A stretch of 14,498 bases of DNA, taken from the NCBI GenBank assembly GCA_947465345.1, contig CANHZL010000029.1, forward strand, positions 1 to 14,498, given 5' to 3'. The translations under genes and the position numbers were made by a program. Source of the stretch: Opitutia bacterium. Its GTDB lineage: Bacteria; Verrucomicrobiota; Verrucomicrobiae; Opitutales; UBA953. Shown one piece after another: positions 1 through 9,758 of this stretch (positions are counted from its first letter, which is position 1; every line of letters begins with the position of its first letter). The notes beneath the pieces were generated by a model, which did no database searches, was not told the DNA's origin, and saw only the letters and a list, made by a program, of their open reading frames with translations.

Positions 1-1066
<1,066 letters not shown>

Positions 1067-3457
1067 TCAGGCGCCGGCGGACCAGACGGCAGAGGCCAAA
1101 GGCGGCAAAACCACCCACCCCGCTTCGATCCGCGGTACCGGACCGGGAGCATGCAGACAGGATGGGAAAGGCGAGACGACCACGGGAGACCAGTTGCCGG
1201 TGCGCGGCAAGGCCAGGCTGACCTCATGTTCATGGGGATTGCAGGCCATGAGCACCCGGGCCGGCCCGAGCGCCCCATCGGCGTTGAGGACCGCCACGAA
1301 GGCTTCGCCGCCTTCCTGATGGGTGACCTGCATCCAGCCCGGCGTAACGGCCAGACGCGGACGCATGACCGCGCCGGCGGCAGACAGGCGGAAACCGATA
1401 AGACGGGAGACGAACTCGTGCTCCGCCCGGAATCGCTCCAGTCGCACCGGATCCAGGCGATTCAGGTCCCCGCGCCGCCAGGTATTGCTCACACCCCGCT
1501 TGCTCATGAGGAAATCCTGACCGGCGCAGAGCATCGGCACCCCTGCGGCGCACAGCAGGATGACATGCATCATACGTGTGCGCAGGACGTCGTTCGGAGC
1601 AGGATCCAAGGCATCAGCCCCTGCCCGCTCAGTGATGCGATCCAACCACGCCATGTCGTCGTGCGACTGCGCGTAACGCAGGCGCGCGGACGGACGGATC
1701 GCGCAGGCCGCGACGTGATGGAGCAGGTCGGAGGCCTTCGCATTGCCGCGGACATAGGAAGGCAGGAACTCGCGGAACGCGTCGTCCCAGCTGGTCCACG
1801 TAGAATCATCGAGGTCGCGGGCCGCATGCCCGCGGAAGCTCCACGGCTCGGCGATGAGAATCTTCTGCGGGGCGCGCACGCGGAAGTCGGCCTCAATCTC
1901 GCGCAGCAGCGGCGTACCGAGCAATTCGGCAAGGTCGAGGCGCACGCCGTCGACGCCGAGCGTCTCGGTCCAATGACGCAGCGCCGCGTGCACGAGGCGC
2001 TTGAACATCGGCGCCTCGGCGCGGACGTCGTTACCGCAACCGCTCCAGTTCGTCAGCTCGCCCTGCGGGTCGACACGATAATAGTATGGCGCGTCGATCG
2101 CACCAAGTCCGTTGGGCGAACCGAAATGATTGAGCACCACGTCCATGATGACGGCGAGGCCGGACTCGTGGCAGGCGCGCACGAGGTCGCGGAACTCCTC
2201 GATAGCGACGACGCCCGGCGCGGAAGCATATTGGTTCGCGACGCCGAAGGCGCTGACCGGCATGTAGCCCCAATGATATTCCGCGGAGTCCACATGCTCG
2301 AACTCCGCGCACGGCAGAAGCTCCAAGGCGTTCACACCCAAGGCCCGCAGGTAGTTTCCGTGCGAACGCACATAACGCGCGAGGTCGCGGTAGCCGCCGG
2401 CGGGGGGAGCGCCTTCGGCTAGGCCCAGCAAGTCGCGCAGGTGGCCTTCTAAAATGACGAGATCCTCAATGGGAGGGGGCACGAAACCGTCTGCAAAAGG
2501 AGCCAATGATTCCGGCCCGATGACGATACCGGCGGCCTGTCGCGGGCCGACGACCGCACGTGCCCAAGGGTCGACGAGCTGCGTCTCGCCGAAGCGCTCC
2601 TGTGTGCCGGCTTCGCTCGAGGTGACGGAAATCCAATAATGACAGCCGGAAAGGTTTTTCGGATGCAGGGCGGACCAGGCACCCTGCCCCTCGGGCTTGA
2701 GCGAAAGCAAGTGATTCGCACCGCCGGCGGAGTTGCTCCAGCTGACCTCGACCGCGCGGGCACGCGGAGCGAAAACTCGGAACTGCGTGGAACGGACTCC
2801 GACGAGCGCTCCGAAATTGCCAGGTGGCTCGAGTACGTCGAGCGGGTCGGAAGCCAGGATATCACCGAGCTCGAGCAGGTCCGGCGTCTCGAAAATCATC
2901 CTCACTGGCGCGGCAGCCGGATCGGCGTCCGCCGCATGGAATCGGAAAACGTGCTTGTCCGTACGGACACGCGAGACGATTAAGTTACGGTGATTGGAAG
3001 CGGAGCGCCGAATATTGTCGGCGTCGTGCGGCGGCTCAATCCAGCGGCCACCATCGCGGAGGAACTTGAATTCGGCCTCCTCGGAAAAACCGAGCACCTC
3101 GTCGATGGCGACGCTCAGTTCGAAACCCTCGGCGCCCGCGACGCAGACCGGACTGAGCACCCAGCGCTCCATGTCGATGGCCTTGCCCCAATCATTGAAG
3201 GGACCCGCCACGCTCACCGTACCGTCGGCGACCTCAGGGCAAAGGGCCTTCCAGAAAAAGAAGTGGATGCGACCGGCTTCCAGCCAATGACCCGAACGCA
3301 AAGCCCAAGCGCGCGCATCGGCGGGTTCCAGCAAGGTCAGCCGGGCGGGCGGATTCAGCGAAAGCGGCGGCAGCCCAGAAGCCGTCCAGTCACGCGTGAG
3401 CATGACGAGGCCGGAGACCTTCGTCTCCCAGCGCGCGCTGGCCAGCTCTCTCGTCAT
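1067..3457 (-). CDS. GH13 alpha-glucan debranching-type enzyme (isoamylase/pullulanase/GlgX-like)
   Basis: A 796-residue glycoside hydrolase family 13 protein, probably acting on alpha-1,6 branches of glycogen or related glucans. An N-terminal region (about residues 62-165) carries a CBM48-like pattern, VSVAGPFNDW, then EFKFLRDGGRW and NHRN. A second E-set-like segment begins near TQFRVFAPRARAVEVSW (about 225). The catalytic barrel holds the four GH13 regions: DVVLNH (439-444), GVRLD with nucleophile Asp508, LIAEPW with acid/base Glu537, and SHDD with His599/Asp600. Signatures YHWGYMP and TNWSGCGND resemble debranching enzymes and GlgX rather than branching enzymes, which carry an AEEST-like region III. 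No signal peptide is visible, so it is probably cytoplasmic. The chosen ATG at 3457 leaves an 83-base divergent gap to the methyltransferase; a TTG at 3466 is an alternative start. Exact substrate is uncertain. Confidence 0.88.
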   Translation of the reverse strand: MTRELASARWETKVSGLVMLTRDWTASGLPPLSLNPPARLTLLEPADARAWALRSGHWLEAGRIHFFFWKALCPEVADGTVSVAGPFNDWGKAIDMERWVLSPVCVAGAEGFELSVAIDEVLGFSEEAEFKFLRDGGRWIEPPHDADNIRRSASNHRNLIVSRVRTDKHVFRFHAADADPAAAPVRMIFETPDLLELGDILASDPLDVLEPPGNFGALVGVRSTQFRVFAPRARAVEVSWSNSAGGANHLLSLKPEGQGAWSALHPKNLSGCHYWISVTSSEAGTQERFGETQLVDPWARAVVGPRQAAGIVIGPESLAPFADGFVPPPIEDLVILEGHLRDLLGLAEGAPPAGGYRDLARYVRSHGNYLRALGVNALELLPCAEFEHVDSAEYHWGYMPVSAFGVANQYASAPGVVAIEEFRDLVRACHESGLAVIMDVVLNHFGSPNGLGAIDAPYYYRVDPQGELTNWSGCGNDVRAEAPMFKRLVHAALRHWTETLGVDGVRLDLAELLGTPLLREIEADFRVRAPQKILIAEPWSFRGHAARDLDDSTWTSWDDAFREFLPSYVRGNAKASDLLHHVAACAIRPSARLRYAQSHDDMAWLDRITERAGADALDPAPNDVLRTRMMHVILLCAAGVPMLCAGQDFLMSKRGVSNTWRRGDLNRLDPVRLERFRAEHEFVSRLIGFRLSAAGAVMRPRLAVTPGWMQVTHQEGGEAFVAVLNADGALGPARVLMACNPHEHEVSLALPRTGNWSPVVVSPFPSCLHAPGPVPRIEAGWVVLPPLASAVWSAGA

Positions 3458-3540
3458 CAATGCCAAGAGGAAGGGCGGAAAAAGTTTTGGCGAGCAAAAG
3501 CGGGCTTCCCTCCCGGCCGAGGGTTCACCACGATGCCCCC

Positions 3541-4419
3541 GTGGAAATCAGCGTACTAGTCAGCGACTGGGAGGGACACCGCCTCCTCGATTCCGGCGAC
3601 GGGTTCAAACTCGAGGAGATTGGCGGCGTCCGCATGATCCGCAGCGAGCCCAAGGCCTGGTGGAGCAAATCGTTGCCCGCCGCCGAGTGGGCCCGCGCCG
3701 TCGCCGAACATGAGGAAGGCGGCCGCGAAGGCCGCTGGAAGCTCAAGGGCAACTGCCCCAAGGAATGGGAGACCAAGCTCGGTAAGCTCCGTTTCCAGCT
3801 CCGGTTCATGGATAATTCCAAGCAGTTCGGCGTCTTCGCCGAACAGTCGCCGCACTGGAAATGGGTCGCTTCGCGCCCGCAAAAGTTAGAACCCCGTCCC
3901 CGCCTGCTCAATCTCTTCGGCTACACCGGCGCCGCCTCGCTCGTCGCCGCTCAAGCCGGCTGGCACGTAACCCACGTCGACGCTTCCAAGCCCGCGGTGG
4001 CCTGGGGCCGCCGTAACCAGGAACTCTCCGGTATGGCCGAGGAGCCGATCCGTTGGATCATCGAGGACGCGATGACGTTCGTGAAACGCGAGGTGAAGCG
4101 CGGCAACAAATACGAAGCCATCATGCTCGACCCTCCTGCCTTCGGCCGCGGACCGACCGGTGAGTTCTGGAAGGTCGAACGCGACTTGGCACCATTACTG
4201 CGCGCTTGCCGCGAACTCCTTTCCCCGCAGGCCCAGTTTATCCTGCTCACGGTCTACACCATCGACGCATCTTCTATCCTCTGCCACAACCTACTCGAAG
4301 ACGTCACCCGCGGCCTCGGCGGCAAGGTCGACATCGGCGAGCTGGCCCTGAAGCAGGAAGATACCGGGCGCCTTCTCCCGCTTTCGCTGTGGGGTCGGTG
4401 GACTTCGGGTAAGGCATAA
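3541..4419 (+). CDS. Class I SAM-dependent methyltransferase, RlmI/RlmK-like
   Basis: A predicted S-adenosylmethionine-dependent methyltransferase of the family related to the 23S rRNA methyltransferases RlmI and RlmK. From the GTG start it is 292 residues and opens with the typical N-terminal block DWEGHRLLDSGDGFKLEEIGG. SAM motif I is LLNLFGYTGAASL. It is followed by THVDASKPAVAWGRRN, the acidic IIEDAMTFVKRE and the catalytic DPPAFGRGP loop (motif IV). The C-terminal ELALKQEDTGRLLP also fits the family. An ATG at 3460 would add 27 poorly conserved-looking residues and overlap the start region of the divergent GH13 gene, so I prefer GTG 3541. No Shine-Dalgarno is seen. An rRNA cytosine or guanine target is inferred from relatives; the true substrate cannot be read from the sequence. 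Confidence 0.88.
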   Translation: MEISVLVSDWEGHRLLDSGDGFKLEEIGGVRMIRSEPKAWWSKSLPAAEWARAVAEHEEGGREGRWKLKGNCPKEWETKLGKLRFQLRFMDNSKQFGVFAEQSPHWKWVASRPQKLEPRPRLLNLFGYTGAASLVAAQAGWHVTHVDASKPAVAWGRRNQELSGMAEEPIRWIIEDAMTFVKREVKRGNKYEAIMLDPPAFGRGPTGEFWKVERDLAPLLRACRELLSPQAQFILLTVYTIDASSILCHNLLEDVTRGLGGKVDIGELALKQEDTGRLLPLSLWGRWTSGKA

Positions 4420-4425
4420 GCCACA

Positions 4426-4445
4426 GCATTAGGCCGCATTAGGCC
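4426..4445. repeat. Tandem 10-bp repeat GCATTAGGCC x2
   Basis: Two perfect adjacent copies of GCATTAGGCC lie just after the methyltransferase stop and about 55 bases before the trpE start. An A/T-rich TTTAAATAG follows at 4455-4463 and could be a -10-like element, but no matching -35 is visible. There are no Trp codons or hairpin pair to suggest an attenuator in the 80-base gap. Confidence 0.6.
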
Positions 4446-4499
4446 TGAAGGCGGTTTAAATAGTTTCCAACTTGAGCCCGATGCCTTCTAAATGGCGAC

Positions 4500-5996
4500 G
4501 TGAGCCTTGTCCCTGACCAAGCTACCTTCCGCCAGTTGGCCCAGAAGTCCGACTTGATTCCGGTGTGCCTCGATATGATGGCCGACCTCGAGACGCCGGT
4601 ATCGGTCTACGCCCGCCTCCGCGCTCTTGGCTCTCCCTTCCTTTTCGAATCCGTCACCGGCGGCGATAAGCTCGGCCGCTATAGTTTCTGCGGCGCCTCC
4701 CCGGCGATGACCCTCACCTCATGGGAGGACCGCACCGAAATCACCCGACGCGACGGCTCTAAGGAAACCATCCCGACGCCGGCCGACCCGCTCACACTGG
4801 TGAAGAAGGAACTCTCCGGCATACGCGTCGCCAAAGTCCCTGGTCTCCCGCCCTTCGTCGGCGGCATGGTCGGCATGGTCAGCTACGAATACGTCCACCG
4901 TATCGAGCCCACCGTCCCGAAGCCCGCCAAGGATCCGGCCGGCACCCCCCTGCTCCACTTCATGCTGGTCGACCGCGTCGTCGCCTTCGACAACGCCCGC
5001 CAGACCCTGCGCCTCATCGTCAATGCCCGCGTAAAGTCGCCAGCCGACGCTGATGCTGCCTGGGATGCTGCGAAGAAGGAACTCGAATCCCTCCGCGCCG
5101 TCATCACCGGACCGCGCGCCGCCGTGGCCGCCGAACTACCCGCGGTCGCCGAGTTCGCGACCGGCAAGGCCAACGTCAACCAAGCCGACTTCGAGGCCGC
5201 CATCCTTAAGACGCAGGAGTATATCCGCGCTGGCGATTGCGTGCAGGTGGTACTCTCGCGCCGCACGGACGTCGCCTTCAAGGGCGATCCGCTCGACCTC
5301 TACCGCGTGCTGCGCCACGTAAACCCTTCGCCCTATATGTTCGTCATGGAGACCGGCCGCGGCTTCGACGTCGTGGGCGCCTCCCCTGAAGTCAATGTGC
5401 GCCTCACCGGCCGCCTCTGCGAGATCCGCCCGATCGCCGGCACGCGCCCCCGTGGCGCCGACGAAGCGGGCGACCGCCAGCTGGAAGCGGAGCTGCTCGC
5501 CGACCCCAAGGAACGCTCCGAGCACCTGATGCTTGTCGACCTCGCCCGTAACGACCTCGGCCGCGTCTGCGTCCCCGGCTCCGTCAAGGTGCCCGACTAC
5601 GCCATCGTCGAGCGCTACTCGCACGTGATGCACATCGTCTCGCAGGTCGAAGGCCAGCTCTCCTCGGAGAAGGACGCGTTCGACCTCTTCCGTGCGACGT
5701 TCCCCGCCGGCACCCTTTCCGGTGCGCCTAAGGTGCGCGCCATGCAGGTCATCTCCGAACTCGAAGGCGAACGCCGCGGTATCTACGGCGGCGCGGTCGG
5801 CTACTTCGGCTTCGATGGCGGGCACGACTCGTGTATCGTCATCCGCACCGCCTCGCTCCGTGACGGCGTCGCAAGCATCCAGGCCGGCGCCGGTATCGTC
5901 GCCGACTCCGTCCCGACTTCCGAATACGAAGAGACCATCAATAAGTCCAAGAGCGTCCTCCGCGCCCTTGGACTTGCCGCTGGCCTACGCTCCTGA
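4500..5996 (+). CDS. trpE: Anthranilate synthase component I
   Basis: Chorismate-utilising subunit of anthranilate synthase, first committed step of tryptophan synthesis; it needs a TrpG glutaminase partner, which is not in this window. The 498-residue length is usual. The N-terminal domain has PFLFESVTGGDKLGRYSF (46-63), which contains the region where tryptophan binds for feedback inhibition. The chorismate-binding domain has GDCVQVVLSRR (245-255), NPSPYMFVME, GASPEV, PIAGTRPRG (311-319), LVDLARNDLGRV, YSHVMHIVSQVEG, FPAGTLSGAPKVRAM and the final IQAGAGIVADS. The GTG at 4500 is the only start giving the full N-terminus. It overlaps the stop of a three-codon ORF, ATG-GCG-ACG-TGA, at 4492-4503. 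A PabB identity is less likely because of length and the N-terminal domain. The sigma gene follows after 11 bases, so the two are probably co-transcribed. Confidence 0.95.
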   Translation: MSLVPDQATFRQLAQKSDLIPVCLDMMADLETPVSVYARLRALGSPFLFESVTGGDKLGRYSFCGASPAMTLTSWEDRTEITRRDGSKETIPTPADPLTLVKKELSGIRVAKVPGLPPFVGGMVGMVSYEYVHRIEPTVPKPAKDPAGTPLLHFMLVDRVVAFDNARQTLRLIVNARVKSPADADAAWDAAKKELESLRAVITGPRAAVAAELPAVAEFATGKANVNQADFEAAILKTQEYIRAGDCVQVVLSRRTDVAFKGDPLDLYRVLRHVNPSPYMFVMETGRGFDVVGASPEVNVRLTGRLCEIRPIAGTRPRGADEAGDRQLEAELLADPKERSEHLMLVDLARNDLGRVCVPGSVKVPDYAIVERYSHVMHIVSQVEGQLSSEKDAFDLFRATFPAGTLSGAPKVRAMQVISELEGERRGIYGGAVGYFGFDGGHDSCIVIRTASLRDGVASIQAGAGIVADSVPTSEYEETINKSKSVLRALGLAAGLRS

Positions 5997-6007
5997 GCCG
6001 CACGCCC

Positions 6008-7150
6008 GTGCCTAAGTCGAAGCCCCAGAAGAGCGCCAAAAAGAAGGCGACGACTGTGGCTAAGCCATCGAAGGAGCTCAAGAAACTGCCGCTTCCGGCC
6101 AAGCCGACCGCGCGCATGGCGCCCAAGCCTGCCCCCGCAAGGCCTACCCCTACCCCTGATCAGGACACCGATCCCACCGAGCCGGGCCTACCTTGGGAAG
6201 AATTGTCGACGGAAGAGCGGTCTCCGATCCGCTATTACCTCGATCAGATCGGCAAGACACCGCTGCTGACGCTCGAAGAAGAAACTGCGCTCGCGCGTCG
6301 CGTCCTCAAGGGCGACGAGGCCGCTCGCCAGAAGATGATCCAGTCGAACCTCCGCTTGGTCGTGCGTATCGCAAAGGACTATGACAATTTCGGGCTGAAC
6401 CTCATGGACCTGATCAGTGAAGGCAACTTCGGGCTGATCAAGGCCGTCGAACGCTTCGACCCCGACAAGGGCGGCAAGCTGAGCACCTACGCCTCCTGGT
6501 GGATCAAGCAGGCTATCAAACGTGCCTTGGCCTCGAACGGGAAAACGATCCGCCTCCCCGTACACATGGTCGACCGCATCGCGCAGATGCGCCGCGTCAC
6601 CGCCCGACTCACGACCGAAATTGGGCGCGAGCCGCATAACGACGAAATCGCCATGGCGATGGAAATCCCTCTCTCCAAGGTCGTACACATGCAGTCGATT
6701 GCCAATCGGGCGGCCTCCCTCGACCAGCCAGTCGGCCTTGAAGGCGACGCAACTCTGGGCGACTTGGTGAAGGATGAATCCGAACGCACGCCTTTCGAGA
6801 CGCTCCGCGGTAAGTCTGACAACGCAGAGATCGCCGAGATGCTTACCGCCCTAGAGCCGCGTGAGGCGGAAATCCTGACGCATCGCTTCGGCCTCAACGG
6901 CGAAAGCCCGCTCACGCTCGAAGAGGTCGGGGATCTCTTTAAACTTACGCGTGAACGCGTCCGCCAGCTCCAGCAGTCCGCCCTCATGCAGCTTCGCCGC
7001 ATCATGACCGAACGCCAGAAGCTCCTGACGCCGGAAGACGTGAAGAAGAACAAGATGGCCGAGGCCCGCTCCGAGGTACTTAGCGAGTTTTTCCGCTCCA
7101 AGGGCATCACCCCGACGCCGAAGGGTCGCCCGGGCCGCGACGGTCTCTAA
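6008..7150 (+). CDS. Sigma-70 family RNA polymerase sigma factor (RpoD/RpoS-type)
   Basis: A 380-residue sigma factor with regions 1.2, 2, 3 and 4, so it is a group 1 or group 2 factor and not an ECF type. Residues 1-60 are a Lys/Pro/Ala-rich tail without a recognisable region 1.1. Region 1.2 is IRYYLDQIGKTPLLT (74-88). Region 2 includes NLRLVVRIAKDY, LMDLISEGNFGLIKAVERFDP and STYASWWIKQAIKR (159-172). Region 3 starts near IRLPVHMVDRIAQM. Region 4 ends with the helix-turn-helix TLEEVGDLFKLTRERVRQLQ (303-322), keeping the Arg-Glu-x-x-x-Gln residues that read the -35 element. A 47-residue basic tail after region 4 is unusual. The residue matching E. coli sigma-70 Thr440, which helps read the -10, is Lys171 here. 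Start is GTG, 11 bases after trpE. Whether this is the housekeeping or an alternative factor is not settled. Confidence 0.93.
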   Translation: MPKSKPQKSAKKKATTVAKPSKELKKLPLPAKPTARMAPKPAPARPTPTPDQDTDPTEPGLPWEELSTEERSPIRYYLDQIGKTPLLTLEEETALARRVLKGDEAARQKMIQSNLRLVVRIAKDYDNFGLNLMDLISEGNFGLIKAVERFDPDKGGKLSTYASWWIKQAIKRALASNGKTIRLPVHMVDRIAQMRRVTARLTTEIGREPHNDEIAMAMEIPLSKVVHMQSIANRAASLDQPVGLEGDATLGDLVKDESERTPFETLRGKSDNAEIAEMLTALEPREAEILTHRFGLNGESPLTLEEVGDLFKLTRERVRQLQQSALMQLRRIMTERQKLLTPEDVKKNKMAEARSEVLSEFFRSKGITPTPKGRPGRDGL

Positions 7151-7204
7151 GGCTGCCTGTTTTTAGCGCTTAGTGCCCAAGATAGGTCTCTCACGCCGAG
7201 GTTT

Positions 7205-7235
7205 TTGACCATCTCCACTCGGGAGGGGGTATGGC
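7205..7235 (+). promoter_or_regulatory. Weak candidate promoter before ATP-grasp gene
   Basis: TTGACC at 7205-7210 and TATGGC at 7230-7235 are separated by 19 bases, longer than the ideal 17. The spacer is G-rich (GGGAGGGGG at 7221-7229), which could instead be a distant ribosome-binding sequence. The gap of 102 bases after the sigma gene shows no terminator hairpin. Confidence 0.25.
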
Positions 7236-7252
7236 AGGGGTCTTGCTTACTT

Positions 7253-8692
7253 ATGAGCATGATCCTCACCGACTATAAGGGGGCTAACCTCTTCGACGAA
7301 CTCGTCGACGCCTCGGGCAAGATCCGCCCCTACTACCGCAATGTCGCCGAAAAGCTTTCCAGTTTAGGGAACGAGGAACTCAACCAGAAACTCCGTAGCC
7401 TCGAACTGCTTTTCCTAAAACAAGGCATCACCTTCACGGTCTACGGCGACGAGAAAGGAACCGAACGCGTCTTCCCGTTCGACCCCTTCCCTCGCGTCAT
7501 CCCAGCCAGCGAGTGGGAGCATATCGAGGCCGGCCTGATTCAACGTATCACCGCGCTGAATCTCTTCCTCTACGACGTCTACCACGAGCAGCGTATCATC
7601 AAGGATGGCATCATCCCGCCTGAGGTCGTCTTCGGCGCTTCGCATTACCGGCCTGAATTCGTCGGCGTCTCCGTCCCGAAGGATGCCTACATCCACGTCT
7701 GTGGCACCGACCTGATCCGCGACCGCGACGGGCGCTACCTCGTCCTCGAGGACAACGGCCGCTGCCCTTCCGGCGTCTCCTACGTGCTCGAAAACCGCGC
7801 CGCGATGAAGCGCGTCTTCCCACAGCTCTTCGGCGCCAGCGGCGTCCGTCCGGTCGACACCTACCCGGCCGACCTCCTCGCGACACTCCGCCATGTAGCT
7901 CCGCGCGAGAACCCCAACCCGAACGTCGTGCTGCTGACCCCCGGCGTGCATAATAGCGCCTACTTCGAGCACTCCTTCCTGGCCCGCCAGATGAGCATCG
8001 AAATCGTCGAAGGACGCGACCTGATCGCCCTCGATGGCTTCGTCTACATGCGCACGACCCGTGGCCTCCGACAGGTCGACGTCATCTATCGACGCATCGA
8101 CGACGACTTCCTCGACCCCCAGGTCTTCCGCAAGGATTCCTGCCTCGGCGTCCCCGGCCTCGTCGACGCCGTCCGCCGAGGCAACGTGGCCTTGGCCAAC
8201 GCCATCGGCACGGGCGTAGCCGACGATAAGGTCACCTACGCCTACGTGCCAGACATGATCCGCTATTACCTCTGCCAGGAGCCCATCCTCGACCAAGTCC
8301 CGACCTACCTCGCCTGGCGCGAAGACGATAAGAAGTATATCCTCGAGAACCTCCCGAACCTCGTCGTCAAAGCGGCCAACGAGAGCGGCGGCTACGGTAT
8401 GCTTATCGGACCGGCCGCGACGGCCGCCCAAATCGAAGAGTTCCGCCAGAAGGTGACCAACCATCCGCGTAATTATATCGCCCAGCCGGTCGTTAATTTC
8501 TCGCAGCACCCGACCCTCGTCGACGGCGGCCTCGAAGGTCGACACGTTGACCTGCGGCCTTTCGTCCTCTGGGGTGACACGGTCAAGGTACTCCCTGGCG
8601 GCCTCACCCGCGTCGCCCTCACCCGCGGCTCCCTCGTCGTGAACTCCTCGCAAGGCGGCGGCAGCAAAGACACTTGGGTCCTCGCGGCCTGA
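7253..8692 (+). CDS. Circularly permuted ATP-grasp protein (DUF404/DUF407 type)
   Basis: A 479-residue member of the circularly permuted ATP-grasp family, predicted to use ATP to join a carboxylate to an amine, possibly forming a peptide or amide. Visible family blocks are [37 protein letters not shown] in pieces around residues 145-182, then [21 protein letters not shown], the acidic [15 protein letters not shown], and the glycine-rich [17 protein letters not shown] near residue 373, a likely nucleotide-binding loop. The ATG at 7253 gives [10 protein letters not shown]; a second ATG at 7259 is equally possible, while an upstream in-frame TTG at 7205 adds unlikely residues. It is the first gene of a tight set with the alpha-E gene (10 bases downstream) and the transglutaminase. 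The reaction and product are not known; ligase activity is predicted from the fold. Confidence 0.9.
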   Translation: MSMILTDYKGANLFDELVDASGKIRPYYRNVAEKLSSLGNEELNQKLRSLELLFLKQGITFTVYGDEKGTERVFPFDPFPRVIPASEWEHIEAGLIQRITALNLFLYDVYHEQRIIKDGIIPPEVVFGASHYRPEFVGVSVPKDAYIHVCGTDLIRDRDGRYLVLEDNGRCPSGVSYVLENRAAMKRVFPQLFGASGVRPVDTYPADLLATLRHVAPRENPNPNVVLLTPGVHNSAYFEHSFLARQMSIEIVEGRDLIALDGFVYMRTTRGLRQVDVIYRRIDDDFLDPQVFRKDSCLGVPGLVDAVRRGNVALANAIGTGVADDKVTYAYVPDMIRYYLCQEPILDQVPTYLAWREDDKKYILENLPNLVVKAANESGGYGMLIGPAATAAQIEEFRQKVTNHPRNYIAQPVVNFSQHPTLVDGGLEGRHVDLRPFVLWGDTVKVLPGGLTRVALTRGSLVVNSSQGGGSKDTWVLAA

Positions 8693-8702
8693 TCCCACGA
8701 CT

Positions 8703-9743
8703 ATGATGCTTTCCCGAGTCGCCGACCACCAGTATTGGATGGCCCGTCAGATGGAGCGGGCCGAGAACCTTGCCCGTCTCGTGCGCGTCTCCGAGGAGAT
8801 GTTACTCGACGATGAATCGCTCGGACGCGGCACCGCCCAGGAGTACTGGACGCCAGTCCTCGCCGCCACCGCGATGCAAGGTGCCTTTCGCACACTCTAC
8901 CCTGACCCTCAGCAGGGCGACGTCGCTCGCTTTCTCACCCTTGATTTGCGCAACCCTGACTCGATCCTATCCTGCATTCGGCTGGCCCGCGAGAACGCCC
9001 GCTCGGTGCGCGATAAGATCTCGGACGAGATGTGGTCGGAAATCAACGCGCTCAACCTCTTCGTGACTTCAACCGAAGGCCTTGAACTGCTGGAACGCTT
9101 CCCGCAGGCCTATTACGAAAAGATCATCGCCTCCTCGATGCTCTTCGACGGCATCACCGATGCGACGCTAACCCGCGACGAAGGCTGGAACTTCCTGCAG
9201 CTCGGACGTCTCCTCGAACGCGCCGACATGACGAGCCGCTTCCTGGACATCCGTTCGCAGACGCAGATGGCCGACGGCGACTCAGCCCTCGAATCCCTCC
9301 AGTGGGGCGCAGTCCTGCGGGCCTGCAGCGCCCACGCCGGCTACCGACGCGTCCATGGAGGCGAAATCGGCGTCGAAGGAGTCGTCGACCTGCTACTCTT
9401 CTCCAACGAGTTCCCCCGGTCGGTCCGGCATTGTATCCGGCGAGCCGACGAAGTGCTCCACGACATCTCGGGCACCCCTACTGGGCGCTATTCCAACAGC
9501 TGCGAGAAGATTACCGGCGCCCTACTGGCGAGGCTCAGCTTCGCTGGACCTCCCGAGGTGATGGCCCGCGGCCTGCACGCCTACATCGACGAACTCCAGG
9601 TCCAGCTTAACGCGGCCGGACAGGCGGTCTTTGAGAATTACGTGCTGCTTCCCGGCGAAGTCGATCGTCACTTCCCCCGCGGCACTCGACCAGAATCCCT
9701 TTCCGACTGGCAACGCGAGCAGCAGCAACAACAGCAGCAATAA
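8703..9743 (+). CDS. Alpha-E domain protein
   Basis: A 346-residue, mostly helical protein of the alpha-E family, which nearly always sits beside a circularly permuted ATP-grasp gene. The start MLSRVADHQYWMARQMERAENLARL is typical of the family, preceded here by one extra Met. Internal blocks include LNLFVTSTEGLELLERFP, GWNFLQLGRLLERADMTSRFLDIR and FPRSVRHCIRRADEVLHDISG, giving paired charged helices. Its role is unknown; it is presumed to work with the ATP-grasp enzyme. The start lies 10 bases after the upstream stop and its own stop lies 15 bases before the transglutaminase start, so the three form an operon. The C-terminus is odd: QREQQQQQQQ, seven consecutive glutamines encoded by CAG/CAA codons at 9721-9740, on a protein somewhat longer than usual. 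Confidence 0.9.
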   Translation: MMLSRVADHQYWMARQMERAENLARLVRVSEEMLLDDESLGRGTAQEYWTPVLAATAMQGAFRTLYPDPQQGDVARFLTLDLRNPDSILSCIRLARENARSVRDKISDEMWSEINALNLFVTSTEGLELLERFPQAYYEKIIASSMLFDGITDATLTRDEGWNFLQLGRLLERADMTSRFLDIRSQTQMADGDSALESLQWGAVLRACSAHAGYRRVHGGEIGVEGVVDLLLFSNEFPRSVRHCIRRADEVLHDISGTPTGRYSNSCEKITGALLARLSFAGPPEVMARGLHAYIDELQVQLNAAGQAVFENYVLLPGEVDRHFPRGTRPESLSDWQREQQQQQQQ

Positions 9744-9758
9744 GGACGCCCTGCGCCC

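Noticed and set aside
4420..4499. Tryptophan attenuator before trpE
   Set aside because: No leader peptide with Trp codons and no alternative hairpins with a T run.
5136..5825. Open frame of 229 codons on the minus strand
   Set aside because: Antisense to the chorismate-binding domain of trpE, no recognisable domain.
7415..8698. Open frame of 427 codons on the minus strand
   Set aside because: Antisense to the ATP-grasp gene; valine/aspartate/glycine-rich translation typical of a shadow frame.
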